Part shown: positions 1 through 11,284 of the stretch, piece after piece
Position numbering within the stretch: the stretch's first letter is position 1
Layout of the letters: the number at the start of each line of letters is the position of its first letter
NCBI GenBank assembly: GCA_947311845.1
Contig: CAMZMU010000107.1
Span: forward strand, 18,249,166 to 18,313,165
DNA: 64,000 nucleotides
Direction of reading: 5' to 3'
Source: Poa pratensis
Taxonomy: Eukaryota > Streptophyta > Magnoliopsida > Poales > Poaceae
Program-made: the position numbers and the translations under genes
The notes under the pieces: model-generated
Databases searched by the model: none
The model's input: the letters and a program-made list of their open reading frames with translations, nothing else
Told to the model about the DNA's origin: nothing

Positions 1-785
1 TTTCGATTGATTTTTTGATAATCTTACTAATCAATATTTTTTTTTGGTCCAACTGACATTTAGATTATACGTGACTTAGTTTTTGGCTGAATTTTTGACA
101 AACTTACAAATCAATAAATTTTATTTTCTGGCACCAGGATTACTGGTGGCCGAGATACAAAATGCCTTTTGAGTGAAAAGACAAACATACAAGCATACTA
201 ACTCTTCGAGCTTATTAGTAGAGTAACGTAGCTTATGTTTGCCGTGACGAAGAAAATATTGTCGACAACAATGGTTATATACAACTCCTAGAGTCACCGT
301 GTTCCGGTATCTTGCTCCATTGTGATCTTGACATCCGATTTTTGAAAAAACCATCAGATGTTTCTGTGTAAGAATGTTTTATCTCCCTGATATTTTTGAG
401 AACACAGATTACATCATAGACGCACACACAGCGGATACAACCAGCATACACATACACTCACACTGTCACACACCACCACTAGGTTTGATAACTTCCATTC
501 CTAGGGGGCAAGAGTGCGACCACTCTCTTAACCATTCAACAACATGTTCCTCTAGGTTTGAGAGGAAGCCATTGTAGTGAACTCGTTGCCAACGTACGCA
601 CGAGTATTGAAGGGAGGAGGACGATATAGAGGGTTGGCAAAACAGCGGACAAGTCTATGGAACAGGACATGAAAAAAGCTAGGATGATTAAGACCCACTG
701 GACCAGCCATTATGCAGTCGCGTGCACACAAGAACAGATACGGTTGACTGCATTCCAAACGCAAGAGCATTCCAAACGCAAGAGT
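1..785. other. AT-rich flank without a recognisable gene
   Basis: I see no coding region or transposon ends here. Short ORFs on both strands have no recognisable domain. A 17-bp unit (CATTCCAAACGCAAGAG) is directly repeated just before the retroposon that follows, around 745-784. Confidence 0.5.
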
Positions 786-1554
786 AAAACTTCGTGTAAT
801 GACTGAGAGCAAGGCCCGCACGTTCCCCTCCCCTCCTCTGCTACAGTAGAGAAGGGCGAAATTTCTGGATCCGCCTGGTCGCCGCACTCTCGCCGTCGCT
901 GGCCGCGGGATCTCTCTCCCCCCGTCCGCTCCGGCGGCGGGTGGGTGGGGGATCCCCGGACCTCTTCGTGTTTATAGAGTAGGGGTGAGCGGGTTCCCGC
1001 CGGCGGCGCTGAGGAGGCGGTGGTGCGGTTGGTGGGTGTTTTGGTGTCGGCGACCTTCCCCTCCGGCGGTGGAGCTCCGGTGGTGCTCCGTCGCGTGGTG
1101 GCCGACCTGTCCGTGCTCGCGGATCCTCGGATCTGCTGTGTGCGGTCTCCCTTCTCCGGCGGCCGTGGTGCGGCGGCGCTGGAGATGCGTTTCGGGAGGA
1201 GCTGGACAAGATCGGTGGCCTCCGGCTGCGTCGACGACGATGACGGCTGCGGCAAAGCGGCGTGGTAGGGCCGGGGGACGTCTGCCCCGCTCGTTCATCG
1301 ACACAAGTTCCGCCGCGGCGCGGCGGACGGTTTCGGCGGCGTCTTTCAAGGGCTAAATTTCGCCCAGGCTCTGGTAAGGTGGTGGTTGCCGGTCTTCGTC
1401 TTCTTCGTCGCCGGTGTTGCCGCGGATCTTGGTGCTAGCTCTGGTTCATCCTCTACGTATTGTTCCTTTTCTGTATTTGTTCTATGTACTGTGTACGTGG
1501 CTCTGTGGTGAATATACGTGGAAGTTGGATGTGTCAAAAAAAAAACTTCGTGTA
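786..1554 (+). mobile_element. GC-rich poly(A) retroposon, copy 1
   Basis: The 13-bp direct repeat AAAACTTCGTGTA occurs at 786-798 and again at 1542-1554. The second copy directly follows an A-run that ends the element. Poly(A) plus a >10-bp target duplication is the signature of LINE-driven retroposition. The body (799-1541) is GC-rich and has several overlapping ORFs on both strands, none with a domain I recognise. A second copy with its own target duplication lies at 13976-14681, and an inverted partial copy at about 5678-6100. Both plus-strand copies start with a similar CTCCTCTGCT/CTACAGTA stretch, so they look full-length rather than 5'-truncated. I cannot name the family. It is too long for a typical SINE and lacks reverse transcriptase. 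Confidence 0.75.
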
Positions 1555-1618
1555 CGGACACATGTATGGTGTTTGGTGTTGCAAAAATAAATAAATAAAA
1601 ACTCTATGCGCTAAGTAG

Positions 1619-2037
1619 CGGTTCGGATCCCCTGGAGTTGGACTGAACTCCATCGCGGTGGAGTTGGGCAAATCGCAGCCTTGCATTGTCCCTATGGCCC
1701 AGATTTAATCAGGAGTAATTAGGAGAGATTTTTGTTGGCATGAAACTGCGACTTTGGTGCTTAAATTGCGAAAAACCGCGACAATGATCTGGGATCGCAT
1801 AAAACCGCGACTTTGATGTTGTTCGCTCGCAATAAACACACATCGGTCGTTAAACGCGAATTGACACCGAATCTAACGTGTGGGACCCACTCAAAAGCTG
1901 ATGTGGCATGTAGAGCCCCACTTGTCGGGACTAATTTGCATATTTTTAATTGGGTCCCACTTGTCAGCTCATGGGAGCCAATTAAAAAAGAAAATGTCTA
2001 ATAAAAAGAAGAAAAAAACTTCCTGTCTTCCTGCTCG
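1619..2037 (+). repeat. Left terminal inverted repeat of the long-TIR transposon
   Basis: It begins GGTTCGGATCCCCTGGAGTT and ends at the C-rich CTTCCTGCTCGCCG junction. The reverse complement matches 5217-5637 with few differences. Confidence 0.85.
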
Positions 2038-2469
2038 CCGACGAGAGCCGCCGGGAGCGCAGCGTGGCGGCGCAGACAAGCGGGCGCGACCCGCGTCCCT
2101 CCACCGCGCCTCCCTGCTCACGCGGGCCACCGGTCGCCGCTCCCACGCGCGCCGGCGCCGCCCTCCCTCCTCCCGCTCCCGCGCCGGTCATCTGTTGTCG
2201 CTCCCGAGCGCGTGCCGGCACCGCCCTTCCCCTTCCCGCTCGTGCGCTGCCTTCCCTCCTCCCGCTCTCGCGTCGGCCGCCGGTCGCCACTCCCAACCGC
2301 GTGCCGGCACCGCCCTCCCCCTCCTGCTCGCGCGCCGGCCGCCGCTCCTGCATGCGCCGGCCGCCACCCCAACCTCGCTGCGCTCCCGGCCGCCGACGGC
2401 GGTGGACAGCAGGAGGCTCGCCGGAGGTGGGGCAACAGGGGCTCGCCGGAGCCGCTGGGGGTGGAGGAA
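2038..2469. other. GC-rich segment inside the long-TIR transposon
   Basis: Roughly 430 bp of very GC-rich sequence with overlapping ORFs on both strands (for example an open frame on minus from 2494 to 1982). The predicted peptides are only Arg/Pro/Ala-rich, and no domain is seen. It sits between a left TIR and a truncated right TIR, so it may be the original cargo of the older element or a captured 5' exon. Confidence 0.5.
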
Positions 2470-2603
2470 GTACTTTTTTTCTTTTTTTAGACATTTTTAT
2501 TTTATTTAATTGGCTCCTATGAGGCTGACAAGTGGGACCCAGTTAAAAATATGCAAATTGGTCCTGACAATATGCCACGTCAGCTTTTGGGTGGGACCCA
2601 CAC
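2470..2603 (-). repeat. Truncated inner copy of the right terminal inverted repeat
   Basis: This stretch matches the first ~130 bases of the right TIR at 5217 onward but is more diverged from the left TIR than the outer copy is. It stops exactly where the Gypsy LTR starts (TG at 2604), so the Gypsy element inserted into it. Confidence 0.7.
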
Positions 2604-3136
2604 TGTCGTGGTATCGTCACGGCAGATGCCATGGGGGGTGGCTTAAGTCAGGTGTGAGCTAGGCGACTTAGGATCACGGAGAGGTAGCACGCAGTGTTTA
2701 CCCAGGTTCGGCCCCTCTTGGCGAGGTAAAGACCTACTTCCTGCTATATGTATTGAAATGTGTTGGGGTGTACAATGGCGTGCGTGCTAGAGCTTGCGGG
2801 TGCTCTGGCGGCTATGGAATGAGATGAATCTATCTTTAGGGTTGCGCCTAGCCGACTTTATATAGGGAGTCAGCTAGGGTTTACAGGGAGCGACGGGTGA
2901 CCTAGGCGGCGCTAACTAACTCGCTACAAGTGCGGCTTCGTGAAGCGCACTCTTCGGGATATGCAGATCCTTCTCTGATTCGGAGATATCTGCTTGCCGC
3001 CTTCTTCGAGCCGGCCCACCGGGTACCTTGGGGACCCGGCATCCTGGAAAGATGGCCTCCGGGTAGGTTCTGGGCCACCCGGCCTTGTGGTCCGACTCGT
3101 GGTCTTGGGCCTACCCGGTTGGGCATCCCCCCATCA
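2604..3136 (-). repeat. LTR of a truncated Gypsy element (Gypsy-0), minus strand
   Basis: It runs from TGTCGTGG to CATCA. The minus-strand polypurine tract CTCGGGGGCTAC (3137-3148 on plus) abuts it, so this is the 3' LTR of a minus-oriented element. A minus-strand TATA-like CCCTATATAAAG lies inside. The other LTR is missing, because the element is cut at about 5217. Confidence 0.75.
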
Positions 3137-3828
3137 GTAGCCCCCGAGTTCACCAGGGACTCATCTTGGCCTAGCTTCGTCTTCACAAGTCGTCAAGTTG
3201 AGTCGCTGAGTGAACTCTAGAATCCAAAAGGAAAACAAAGGATGGAGTCGCGATCAGTGGTGCTTGCGCCCGGACTAACTCAAGTTTTCGTTTGATGCCG
3301 GCTCGTGCCCGGTGGGACGCGTTTATCCCAAGTCGCCTCGCCTCCTTGCCGAGTTGGCCCATCGAGTTCTTCGGATGACGTCACGGCATCTTTGACCGCT
3401 TGTCTTGTAGTGTTTGTCCGCCTGACGCCGAGTTGACTGATGTGACTAGACAACGTATTGACTGCCTCGTCCTCGGGATGGAGCAGATGCAATGATGATG
3501 GCCGCGACCCGCTGGCTTCCAATCCAACGGCTGAATACGAATCGGCATGTCGACGTGGCCCTCATCGCGCCCGTAATTTTCGGCGTCGGTTACGCGGGAA
3601 CCGAGGCGCCGGACGACGTGGCGCTAGTGGGCGGCGTGCGCGTCGCCACTAACTACGGTTAGTGGGCCGCAGCTGCGCCCATTTAAGGAGGAGGAAAAGC
3701 AAACGGCGAGCACATTGCTCGCTCTTGCCGCTGCCTTGCCCTCACTCCTTCGTCTCCATCTCCACCGAGCTCGCCGTCGTTTCTTTCTTCTCCTTCGCCT
3801 CGCCGTCATCGGCCTGTTCTTGTTCAAG

Positions 3829-5230
3829 ATGGTGGCGCTCAAATGTGACTGGGCACGCTCGACGGTGTCAGTAAGGGCGCTGGAGCAGGCGGCGGCGGAA
3901 GGCCTGCTCCCCACCGAGCGCCTGTGGCGCACCGCGTCCGCAGATCCGCATCCGCGGCCCAAAGCAGGGGAGTTCGTGACTTTCGTCGCATTCCTCGAGC
4001 GCGGGCTCGGGTTTTCGACGTCGGAGTTCTTCTGCCGCGTCCTTAGCTACTACGGGATCCAGGTACACGACCTGACTCCCAACTCGATCCTCCATCTCGC
4101 CTGCTTCGTCTGCCTCTGCGAGGGGTATTACGGCTGCCCGCCATACTTCCCTTTGTGGCTTCGGATCTTCCACGGGAAGTTGTCGAGGTCGGGTGCCATG
4201 CCGCCTTGCGGCGGCCTGAACTTTCAAGTCCGCAGCGATGTGGACTGCCTCGACATCGGCTTCCCCAAGAAGGTGAACTGGAGGCAGACGACCTTCTACA
4301 TGCGGGAGGCGGCCCCCGACGGTCAAGTCGGGATCCCCCTTTCTCTGCGGCGCCGAGCCGCCCTCGCAACCTCCAGGAGCTCCCCAGCGCCGGTGACATG
4401 CCGACTGTCACCCGGATGCTGGAGCACCTTCGGGAGCTGAAGACCCAGGGCCTGACGGGACTTAACCTGACAGCGACTTGGGTCAAGCGGAAGATCGCCC
4501 CGCTGGCGGCCCGACCTTCCCTGATATGCGACTATCGGGGAAAGCACGACCCGAGCCGCCACGACCCGCAGCCATACGAGACGCAGGAACAGTTCACCCA
4601 CCGTATGCGCCGCATCACGGCCCACCCGGTGGTGGACTGGGAAGTCGGGGGCCTGAGGGCCTACGTCAGGAAGCACCCGGATCCCGAGGTGAGTTCGTGT
4701 TCTTCACGAGTTGCGCCTTCGCATCTTTTATTCGAAACTCTTTTCCGTCTCTTGCATTGACTTTGTCCTTGCTCGATCTGCCGCCGTAGGAGTTCCGCCA
4801 TCTCGTCGGGCTCCCTCCGGTCCACGAGGAGGCTCCCATGGTGCCGGCTGGTGCCAACGACGTCGTGGAGCGCGACTCCGACGACAAGGCCGAGACTCCA
4901 GTCGCGACCCCCGAGGTCGCGCATTCCTCCCATCGCCCCATCCCCGTCTCGTCAGAGGACGAGGGGGAAGGAGAAGAAGGAAGAGAAGAAGGAGGAGGCG
5001 CCGGGTCACGCGACCAGGTGCTTGATGAAGAAGATGATGTAGACGATGCGCCTCTCCGCTTCCGGCGGAAGCGCAAATCTGGGACTGAGAGCGTGGACTC
5101 TCATCCCAAACGCTCGAAGGCGGCGACTGCAACGCAACACACCATCGCCTCCGAGCATAAGCAGAAAGCCTTGCGGATCGCCCTCGCAACGGCTCTGACT
5201 TCGTCGCCCGCCGCGCGCGAGCAGGAAGAC
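3829..5230 (+). pseudogene. Antisense ORF of Gypsy-0 (Transposase_28-like), disrupted
   Basis: The ORF runs plus while the Gypsy element runs minus, in the stretch between its lost pol and its 3' LTR. The ATG at 3829 starts MVALKCDW; the same frame also opens further upstream at 3715. Residues resembling FLERGLGF, SILHLACFVCLCEG and a GCPP-F-LW-RIF pattern match the 'putative gypsy-type transposon' family (Transposase_28), which is known from antisense ORFs of plant Gypsy elements. A donor GAG|GTGAGT at 4689/4690 and an acceptor CCGTAG|GAG near 4789 define an intron of about 100 bp. Exon 2 codes for an acidic and then basic region. A frameshift near 4335 breaks exon 1, and the 3' end is cut by the right TIR. 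Function of the family is unknown to me. Confidence 0.7.
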
Positions 5231-5637
5231 ATGAAGTTTTTTTTCTTCTTTTTATTTGACATTTTCTTTTTTAATTGGCTCCCATGAGCTGACAAGTGGA
5301 CCCAATTAAAAATATGCAAATTAGTCCCGACAAGTGGGGCTCTACATGCCACATCAGCTTTTGAGTGGGTCCCACACATTAGATTCGGTGTCAATTTGCG
5401 TTTAACGACCGATGTGTGTTTATTGTGAGCGAACAACATCAAAGTCGCGGTTTTATGTGATCCCAGATCATTGTCGTGGTTTTTTGCAATTTAAGCACCA
5501 AAGTCGCGGTTTCATGCCAACAAAAATCCCTCCTAATTACTCCTGATTAAATCTGGGCCATAGGGACAATGCAAGGCTGCGATTTGCCCAACTCCACCGC
5601 GATGGAGTTCAGTCCAACTCCAGGGGATCCGAACCCT
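5217..5637 (-). repeat. Right terminal inverted repeat of the long-TIR transposon
   Basis: Inverted, nearly identical partner of 1619-2037. It ends GGGGATCCGAACC and is followed within two bases by CTAAGTAG. Confidence 0.85.
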
Positions 5638-5677
5638 CTAAGTAGACGATGTTTACGCAACAAAATATCCGGAAAAC

Positions 5678-6100
5678 TTTTTTTTTTGAAAGCCTGCGTA
5701 CATCAGAGAGTACTACATACCAACGTATGAAGTACAAGAACAAGAACAGCGCCCACGCAGGGGAACAGAGCTAGAACAAGCACCAGCAACATCGCCGGCG
5801 AAGAAGACGAAGACCACTGACCTCCTTCTTACCACGGCCCAAGGGTACCTCCTCCATTGAAGATCGCCGCAGAGCCCGTCCGCCGCGCCGCGGCGGAGCT
5901 TATGCCGATAAACGAGTCCGGCGAGCACCCTTCCACTCCAACACCACCACCTTGCCGCAGTCGTCGTCGTCCCCAACGCAGGCAGAAGCCGCGAGCCTCG
6001 CCCAGCCCTGAGTTCCAGCCGCCAAAACCGCCGCCAGCACGGATCTGACGGGGAGCCGACAGACTCGAGCACCACGCCGGGCCTCGAGCCTCCGCTAGTC
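5678..6100 (-). mobile_element. GC-rich poly(A) retroposon, copy 3, inverted and 5'-truncated
   Basis: A T-run at 5678-5687 is the minus-strand poly(A). Plus positions 5853-5930 match the reverse complement of copy 1 around 1260-1350 (shared CCGTCCGCCGCGCCGCGGCG). The 5' boundary near 6100 is approximate. A short AAAACTT at both flanks (5674 and 6133) could be a target duplication but is weak. Confidence 0.6.
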
Positions 6101-6103
6101 GAA

Positions 6104-6204
6104 CTTGTGCTTCTGTAGATTGTGATTTGTCAAAACTTGCACGTACTGATTCTCAAATTTTGGTCCCCGGCGCTGCTTGTGCTTCTGTAGATTGTGATTT
6201 GTCA
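6104..6204 (+). repeat. Pair of 29-bp direct repeats
   Basis: A 29-base sequence starting CTTGTGCTTCTGTAG occurs at 6104-6132 and again, identical, at 6176-6204. It looks like a small local duplication next to the retroposon. Confidence 0.8.
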
Positions 6205-7369
6205 GCGAAAGACATTAACCGAAACAGGAAGCATAGACTTGTAGGGAAATAGGCGCAAGGCAATTGCCTCCCTATTCATGCTCGTCTCTTGAGAGTTATG
6301 GAATGAGCATAACATTAGGATTTTCCGACATGACTCATCGCTCCCATCCCTCTTGTTTTGTATTCCATTCGCAAGCTTCTACTTTCAAGGATTTTTTCTA
6401 AAAAATGCATGTATCTAGATATATTTAGTGCGTAAGTTCACTCATTTTAATTGGTATCTGTTCCGTAATAAAACATAAAGAATGCTTTATAAAAGTGAAC
6501 GGCGAGAGTAGTATTACCGTGAGGCCACCTTAAACTTGAACCCTTTTACGCCGTGAGAGTAGACTTTTGGTTTTCTTCGGCATGTTTTGTAAATTTTTGT
6601 TTCAAACCCTTCTTTATTATTATCAAATATTTTGTCTCCGTAAAAAAAACATAGCCGTTTTCATGAACAGTAACCCTAGGTTGGCCTTAAGTGTTTTCAC
6701 ATTAATTACAGGAGAGGCACTTGTACGGTTGTACCGGTCCTATGCTGAACTCAGTCCCGATCGACTTAACCTCCATTTATATGCAAAAAAAAAGAAAAAG
6801 AGTTAACCTCCATTTCAACTGCGGGTCCTCTGCCGTGGACATGGACACGTTTTGCCAGATTAAACTAGAGGTTTAGCAAGTGTGCATTGTTTTTCTTTTG
6901 CGGTGGAGCAAGTGTGCATTGTATCGAGGCGATCAGCTGCTGCACACGACAGTGAACCGCGGAGGTTTGCAGAATGGGTCGTGTTACAGAGGCCGCTCTC
7001 CGGAGACGAATGCCGATCAAAAGATCAAAGTTTTACTCCATGATGCGAGTTATTCCATTGTCGAATTTGGATCGATAGATCATCATGCGTCTGACCGCAC
7101 TTATCAAGGAGGGCGGGGCCGGCAGCGACAGTTAGCATGAGCCAAACTGAACTGTGTACATTGGCGATCTGTCATCTGACAGGACATCAACTTATTGCTC
7201 AGTCACGAACTACACCAATAATCGGCGTTTTCTTAGCTCTATTTTGTTATCGACCTCAGATCGACCTAGTTAATGGCGGCAGGCTAGTCATCAGCGGTGT
7301 CAAGATCAGTGATTCAATGTCCTCGCAAGAAGAACATTCAGGTTCCTGGCGCTGGCTGGTGAACCGTAC

Positions 7370-8235
7370 TGTTGCTTTTTAAGCTCAAAGTGGTTGATAT
7401 CACTGTATGAATAAATAGAAAGGTGACCCAGTTTATAAGAAAAAACGAGTACAAAACAGGGCTAGAAAACCGCACAAGTGAGGCGACCCGCCGCCCACAT
7501 GACACAAGCCGACCAAACGGCACAGACACACCACCTACTTCCAGGCCGCCGCCTCAACGTAGCAACTAGGACGAACTTCACATTTCCCGAAGTCAAACCA
7601 GTAAGGGTTGATAAACCTGTTGTCTGGACAATACAAGGTTGCCACCCAACCCCGTCTGCTCAGGGGCCGCCGCCCCGGACTAGCAATCAGGATGATACTT
7701 CGCATTGTTCAGAGTCGAGCCAGTCGGCCCGACGAACCTGTTATCCACACAACATCATCACACCACCCAAACAGCACTTGGCCACGGCCCCGCCCCATAG
7801 CACCATTGCCTCCTGGGGGACCGAGGCAGCCGCCTCGACGTACCACCACCGTCCTGGGCCGCTACCCTGACATGTACCTCCCTCACCATAGGGCAAGCCT
7901 ACCCTTCCGCCGCGAAACCGTCGCACCGGGAGTGCTAACGACTCCAAGACGATGCTCTCGGCGGAGTTTAGACTTTCACCCGGAGATCATCGGCTAGCTC
8001 CCCCTGGGCTGGGTGTCGAGACTCCACAACGATACAATCAAAAGTCACCACCTTCGTCGGCACCTATCGGAGCGGCTTTCACTCGGAGTTCGAACCACCC
8101 ACAAATCTGAAGGAGCCACAAAATGGAAGTCCGCATCCTTGGTCGACCACCAACCTCCACCGCCAGACCACCTCACGTCGAGACAACGATGCCGCGCCGC
8201 CGTAGCAGCCACATGTCCTCTTGCTTGTTGCTTTT
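7370..8235 (-). mobile_element. Minus-strand non-LTR retroposon in block A
   Basis: TGTTGCTTTT flanks the insertion at 7370-7379 and 8226-8235. Block B has an uninterrupted sequence at the corresponding site. Read on minus, the element starts GC-rich near 8225 and ends with an AT-rich 3' tail (GGGTCACCTTTCTATTTATT) followed by an A-run at 7380. The GC-rich portion has no domain I recognise. It is probably a non-autonomous or 5'-truncated LINE relative of a different family from the copies at 786 and 13976. Confidence 0.7.
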
Positions 8236-8275
8236 GCCTTTTTATGGGAAAGAAGATCTGCCATGTTGCTTTCGC

Positions 8276-9777
8276 CGGGCAGGGCCTGTTGGGGTCGAGG
8301 GGGTGGCAGAGTCCGTCGGAGAGGAAAGCACGTCGAATCAGCTGCGGAAGGACATCGCCCGCAAGAATGAAGAGATAGGGTGAGAGGGCGTCTCTCCGGC
8401 TGGCGAGCCTCTCTCCTCTCTGCAGGTGGAAGACTCGTCTTGTGTACCTCCGTCCTCAACAACCTCCCCACCTACTTCATGTGCTCCTTCCTCCTCCCTG
8501 TTGGTGTGATTGAGGCCATTGATAAAAGGCGTCGCGCTTTTTTTTGGACTGGGAAAGATTCTTGCTCGGGTGCTCGTTGTCTAATTGCTTGGGATAAAAT
8601 TGTTTTATCTACGCAGGTTGGAGGTTTCGGGATTCGGGATCTTCGTAGGCAGAACTTGTGCTTGCTGCTTCACTTCGTGGACCGCCTTCACCAGCCGGGG
8701 GATCTCCCCTGGAAAACTTGATTTTTCCAGCGGTTGCCCAGGGACCTCGGAGACAAAGCCACTACACCCTCATTCCTAGATAAAATTGTTGCCTACTGCC
8801 TACCTGTTTACCGTGCTCTAACCCGTGTTTCCCTTCGTGATGGGCGTCGGTTCTCCTTCTGGATGGACAAGTGGTGCATAGGACCCCCGCTCTACCTCCG
8901 ATACCCCGCGCTATTCTCCCACGTCACTCGTCCCCACGGGACGGTTGCCACCATCGTCGACGCCGGGATGGAGCTCCAGCCGAGGCTCTCCACCGTCACC
9001 TCCGCTGAGCTCGAGGAGATCCAGGACATCATCGACAACACTGCTCTTCTCGTGGCCCACGACATTCGGTTCATGGACTCCGCCGTCGACCACCACGGCA
9101 GCCCACCCGTCTTCTCCTCCAGGACCGCCTACAGGATGCTGGCTCCCCCCTCGCCCCGACTCTGACGCGGGCATCAGCTGGAGTCTCCGCATCCCCACCA
9201 AAGTAAAGATCTTCTCCTACCTCGCCGCCATCGACCGACTCAGCACTCGGTCTAACCTGTTGGCCAAGCACTGCGCCCCCTCCGCGGCTTGCGAGGCGTG
9301 CGGTGTTGAGGAAACAGGGCGCCACCTCTTCTTCGACTGTGCTCCCGCCGCACACGTGTGGCATACCCTACAGGTCCACGCTACCCACCCGGGCGGCTCC
9401 TTCTGGGCCATGACGCCGCCTTCCACGACTCCGAGACATGTGTGGCACGCCGAACTCGCCACGATTCTTTGGCATATCTGGAAGGCCAGAAACGACTTGG
9501 TCTTTAATGCCAAGACGGTCCCCCCGGGAAATCATCTGCCGTGCTGCCGATGACCTCCTTACTTGGTTAGGGCGGTTCACTTCTGCTGATCGTACTGATC
9601 CTGAACGCATGCGTGCGTTCCTACTAAACATTGTGGCTGTGTAGCCTTGTAGCTTTTCGATTTATCTCTCTCCACCCCTGATGTTTTCTGCCTCAAACTA
9701 TTTTTAAGGGCACCCAAGCCCTCTTTCGAGTTATATAATAACCGGTGGGAAGTAATCCCCCGTCTTCCTCGAAAAAA
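8276..9777 (+). pseudogene. 5'-truncated LINE, ORF2 C-terminus (RT end and zf-RVT)
   Basis: From 8383 the translation shows the C-terminal part of a plant LINE reverse transcriptase (LSAGGRLVL, LPTYFMCSFLLP, RRAFFWTG, GGFGIRDLRRQNLCLL). It continues in 8734-9165 (RFSFWMDKWC, YPALFSH) and shifts frame near 9165 to the zf-RVT region (WSLRIPTKVKIFSYL, CEACGVEETGRHLFFDC, HIWKARNDLVFNA). A last frame change leads to the C-terminus ending near 9644. Endonuclease and the RT catalytic core are absent. The 3' UTR ends in an A-run at 9771-9777, and block B homology resumes right after. About 120 bases present in B are missing at the site, so the insertion came with a deletion. The exact 5' boundary (8276-8383) is uncertain. 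Confidence 0.85.
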
Positions 9778-10194
9778 AGTACAGTTAAAACAATACTGCA
9801 AAATGGTAGTACGAGCCTCTCGCGAACTCTGAAGTAAATGGTAGCGTGTGCAAGACATATTCTCTTTTTTATTGTTCTTCTATAGCTGTTTCGCCCAATT
9901 ATTTAATAAAAAATGACATGTACATTATGTTCTCATCCGTTCCTAAATATAAGTAACATAAATTTTGCCCATACTCAAACACTGCTAAGGTTGATCAAGT
10001 TCCTAGACGAACTACAACCGCTAAAATAATATACTGATAATTTGAGGATAACCCATTTACGAAGGTACCATATTTTTTAAATTTTAGTGGTGTCTTCTCA
10101 TTTTCCATATTTTATTGTTATCATCAGCTGACACAACATGATAAACCTAAACCTATGTACATTGAATCCACGGAAACTTTGCCACTCTCATATA

Positions 10195-10317
10195 CTCCCT
10201 CCGTTCGGAATAGATGACTTGGGTTTGTCCAAATTTAGATGTATGTACATACTAAAACATGTCTACATACATCCGTATTTAGACAAATCTAAGCCATCTA
10301 TTTCCGAACGGAGGGAG
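10195..10317. mobile_element. Stowaway-type MITE, 123 bp
   Basis: Terminal repeats CTCCCTCCGTTCGGAATAGA and its complement bound the element, and TA dinucleotides flank both ends (10193-10194, 10318-10319). These are the canonical Tc1/mariner Stowaway ends of grasses. Confidence 0.95.
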
Positions 10318-10369
10318 TAGATTATAGCGTATTTTGTCCCATGTAACCGTTCGACCGTTGTCAATCTCC

Positions 10370-10900
10370 CCAAAAGGTATTCCATGTCACAAGCCTAGAC
10401 CAATTAAATCTCGACTGAATGTCACATTTGGTTGAGATGTCTCCAAAACCGAACTGATGTATGGCTCTGTGACGAACTATATTGTATAGGGCTAGATAAT
10501 TCTCACGAGGTGTGGTGTTTTCCAACCTCTCGTTCTCACAGAATCTAATTTTAATGTTAAATGATTCAAAGCGAAAGAAATATTTCTTCGTCTCCATTAG
10601 ACTTGCCCTAAAGTGTGAGTGACCTGGTTTTCAAAAAACTTGTGACAAAGCGTTTGAGTCAATATATTTTCTTTATAGGAGATTTTGCCAAATCCATCCG
10701 CCGTTGGGAGTTTGAGAAGCCATTTATCAAGGAGTGTTGTGTTCTTAACCTGAAGGTCATGACTCCCTTGCCCTCTATGTTCTTTTGGTCGGCAAACCAT
10801 ATCCCATCTAGCCAGTCGATATTTAATTAGACGAGTTAAATCTTCATTAACTAGACAAGTTAAATCTTTTACCTTCATTTCTAAAAATATAGCACCTCTT
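10370..10900 (-). pseudogene. LINE reverse-transcriptase relic, minus strand
   Basis: The minus strand encodes YRLARWDMVCRPKEHRGQGS followed by HDLQVKNTTLLDKWLLKL, typical of the C-terminal RT region of plant LINEs. After a frame break near 10597 it continues with KIRFCENERLENTTPRENYL and YNIVRHR, matching the linker that follows in these proteins. Stops and frameshifts throughout mark it as an old relic. It is different in sequence from the LINE at 8276. Confidence 0.75.
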
Positions 10901-11015
10901 TGTATAAGGTCTTGTTTATTAGAGTCCATGATTCGGGAAGAGATAGCATTTGGTGAAATTCTTGCTTTCACACAATCACAACAAAGCTTTAGAAATATTT
11001 TTCCACCCGAGTACC

Positions 11016-11284
11016 TGTAACACCCCATTGCCGTCGGGGTTCACCAAGACGTGAGGAGAGAGATACTGCCGCTTGTGGACAGCGGCCACCGGAGGAGATC
11101 GCCGCTTGTGGAGATGAGGGTACCGGAGAGGAAAGGGACGGGAGAGAGGAACGGGAACGACCCGAATTCTGTTCTGTTTCTTCGCTGTCCTTTCTTCATG
11201 GCGTGCTGCTCCTTTTATTGGCATCCACCGATACTGCCGGCCCATGAAGCCCAGGCCCACCTTGTCAAGGCATCGGGTGTGACA
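11016..11284 (-). repeat. 3' LTR of the non-autonomous element
   Basis: 269 bp, from TGTAACACCCCATTG to GGTGTGACA. Next to it is the minus-strand polypurine tract. Confidence 0.9.

Larger units (their letters stand above)
1619..5637. mobile_element. Long-TIR DNA transposon (MULE-like) enclosing a Gypsy fragment
   Basis: About 420 bp at 1619-2037 recur inverted and nearly identical at 5217-5637. CTAAGTAG directly flanks the outside on both sides (1611-1618 and 5638-5645), which fits an 8- to 9-bp target duplication. Long terminal inverted repeats with this duplication size suggest a Mutator-like element. The interior holds a GC-rich segment, a second diverged right-TIR start, a Gypsy LTR and a Gypsy antisense ORF. 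No MULE transposase is visible, so the unit is non-autonomous. It may be a Pack-MULE-like capture or a recombinant of two elements. The hAT superfamily also makes 8-bp duplications, but it normally has short TIRs. Confidence 0.7.
6640..10030 (+). repeat. Duplicated segment, block A (with two later insertions)
   Basis: Pieces 6640-7379, 8226-8275 and 9778-10030 align in order with block B pieces near 14690-14817, 17209-17403, 23584-23950 and 24250-24480. Examples shared by both are TCAAGATCAGTGATTCAATG, TTTATGGGAAAGAAGAT and TGGTAGCGTGTGCA. The interruptions in A are a retroposon and a LINE, and block B has different insertions. I find no convincing gene in the shared sequence. The open frame 7137-7382 is only partly kept in the other copy. 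Confidence 0.8.

Noticed and set aside
985..1356. GC-rich open frames on both strands that could be taken as genes
   Set aside because: They lie inside a retroposon with a target duplication and poly(A), overlap each other in several frames, and show only Arg/Gly/Ala-rich composition.
1880..2509. 209-codon plus-strand ORF
   Set aside because: It runs from one transposon inverted repeat through a GC-rich insert into another inverted repeat. No domain, and equally long frames on minus.
8380..9644. Possible host gene with exons
   Set aside because: All readable pieces match the C-terminus of LINE ORF2 (RT end and zf-RVT), ending in a poly(A) tract.
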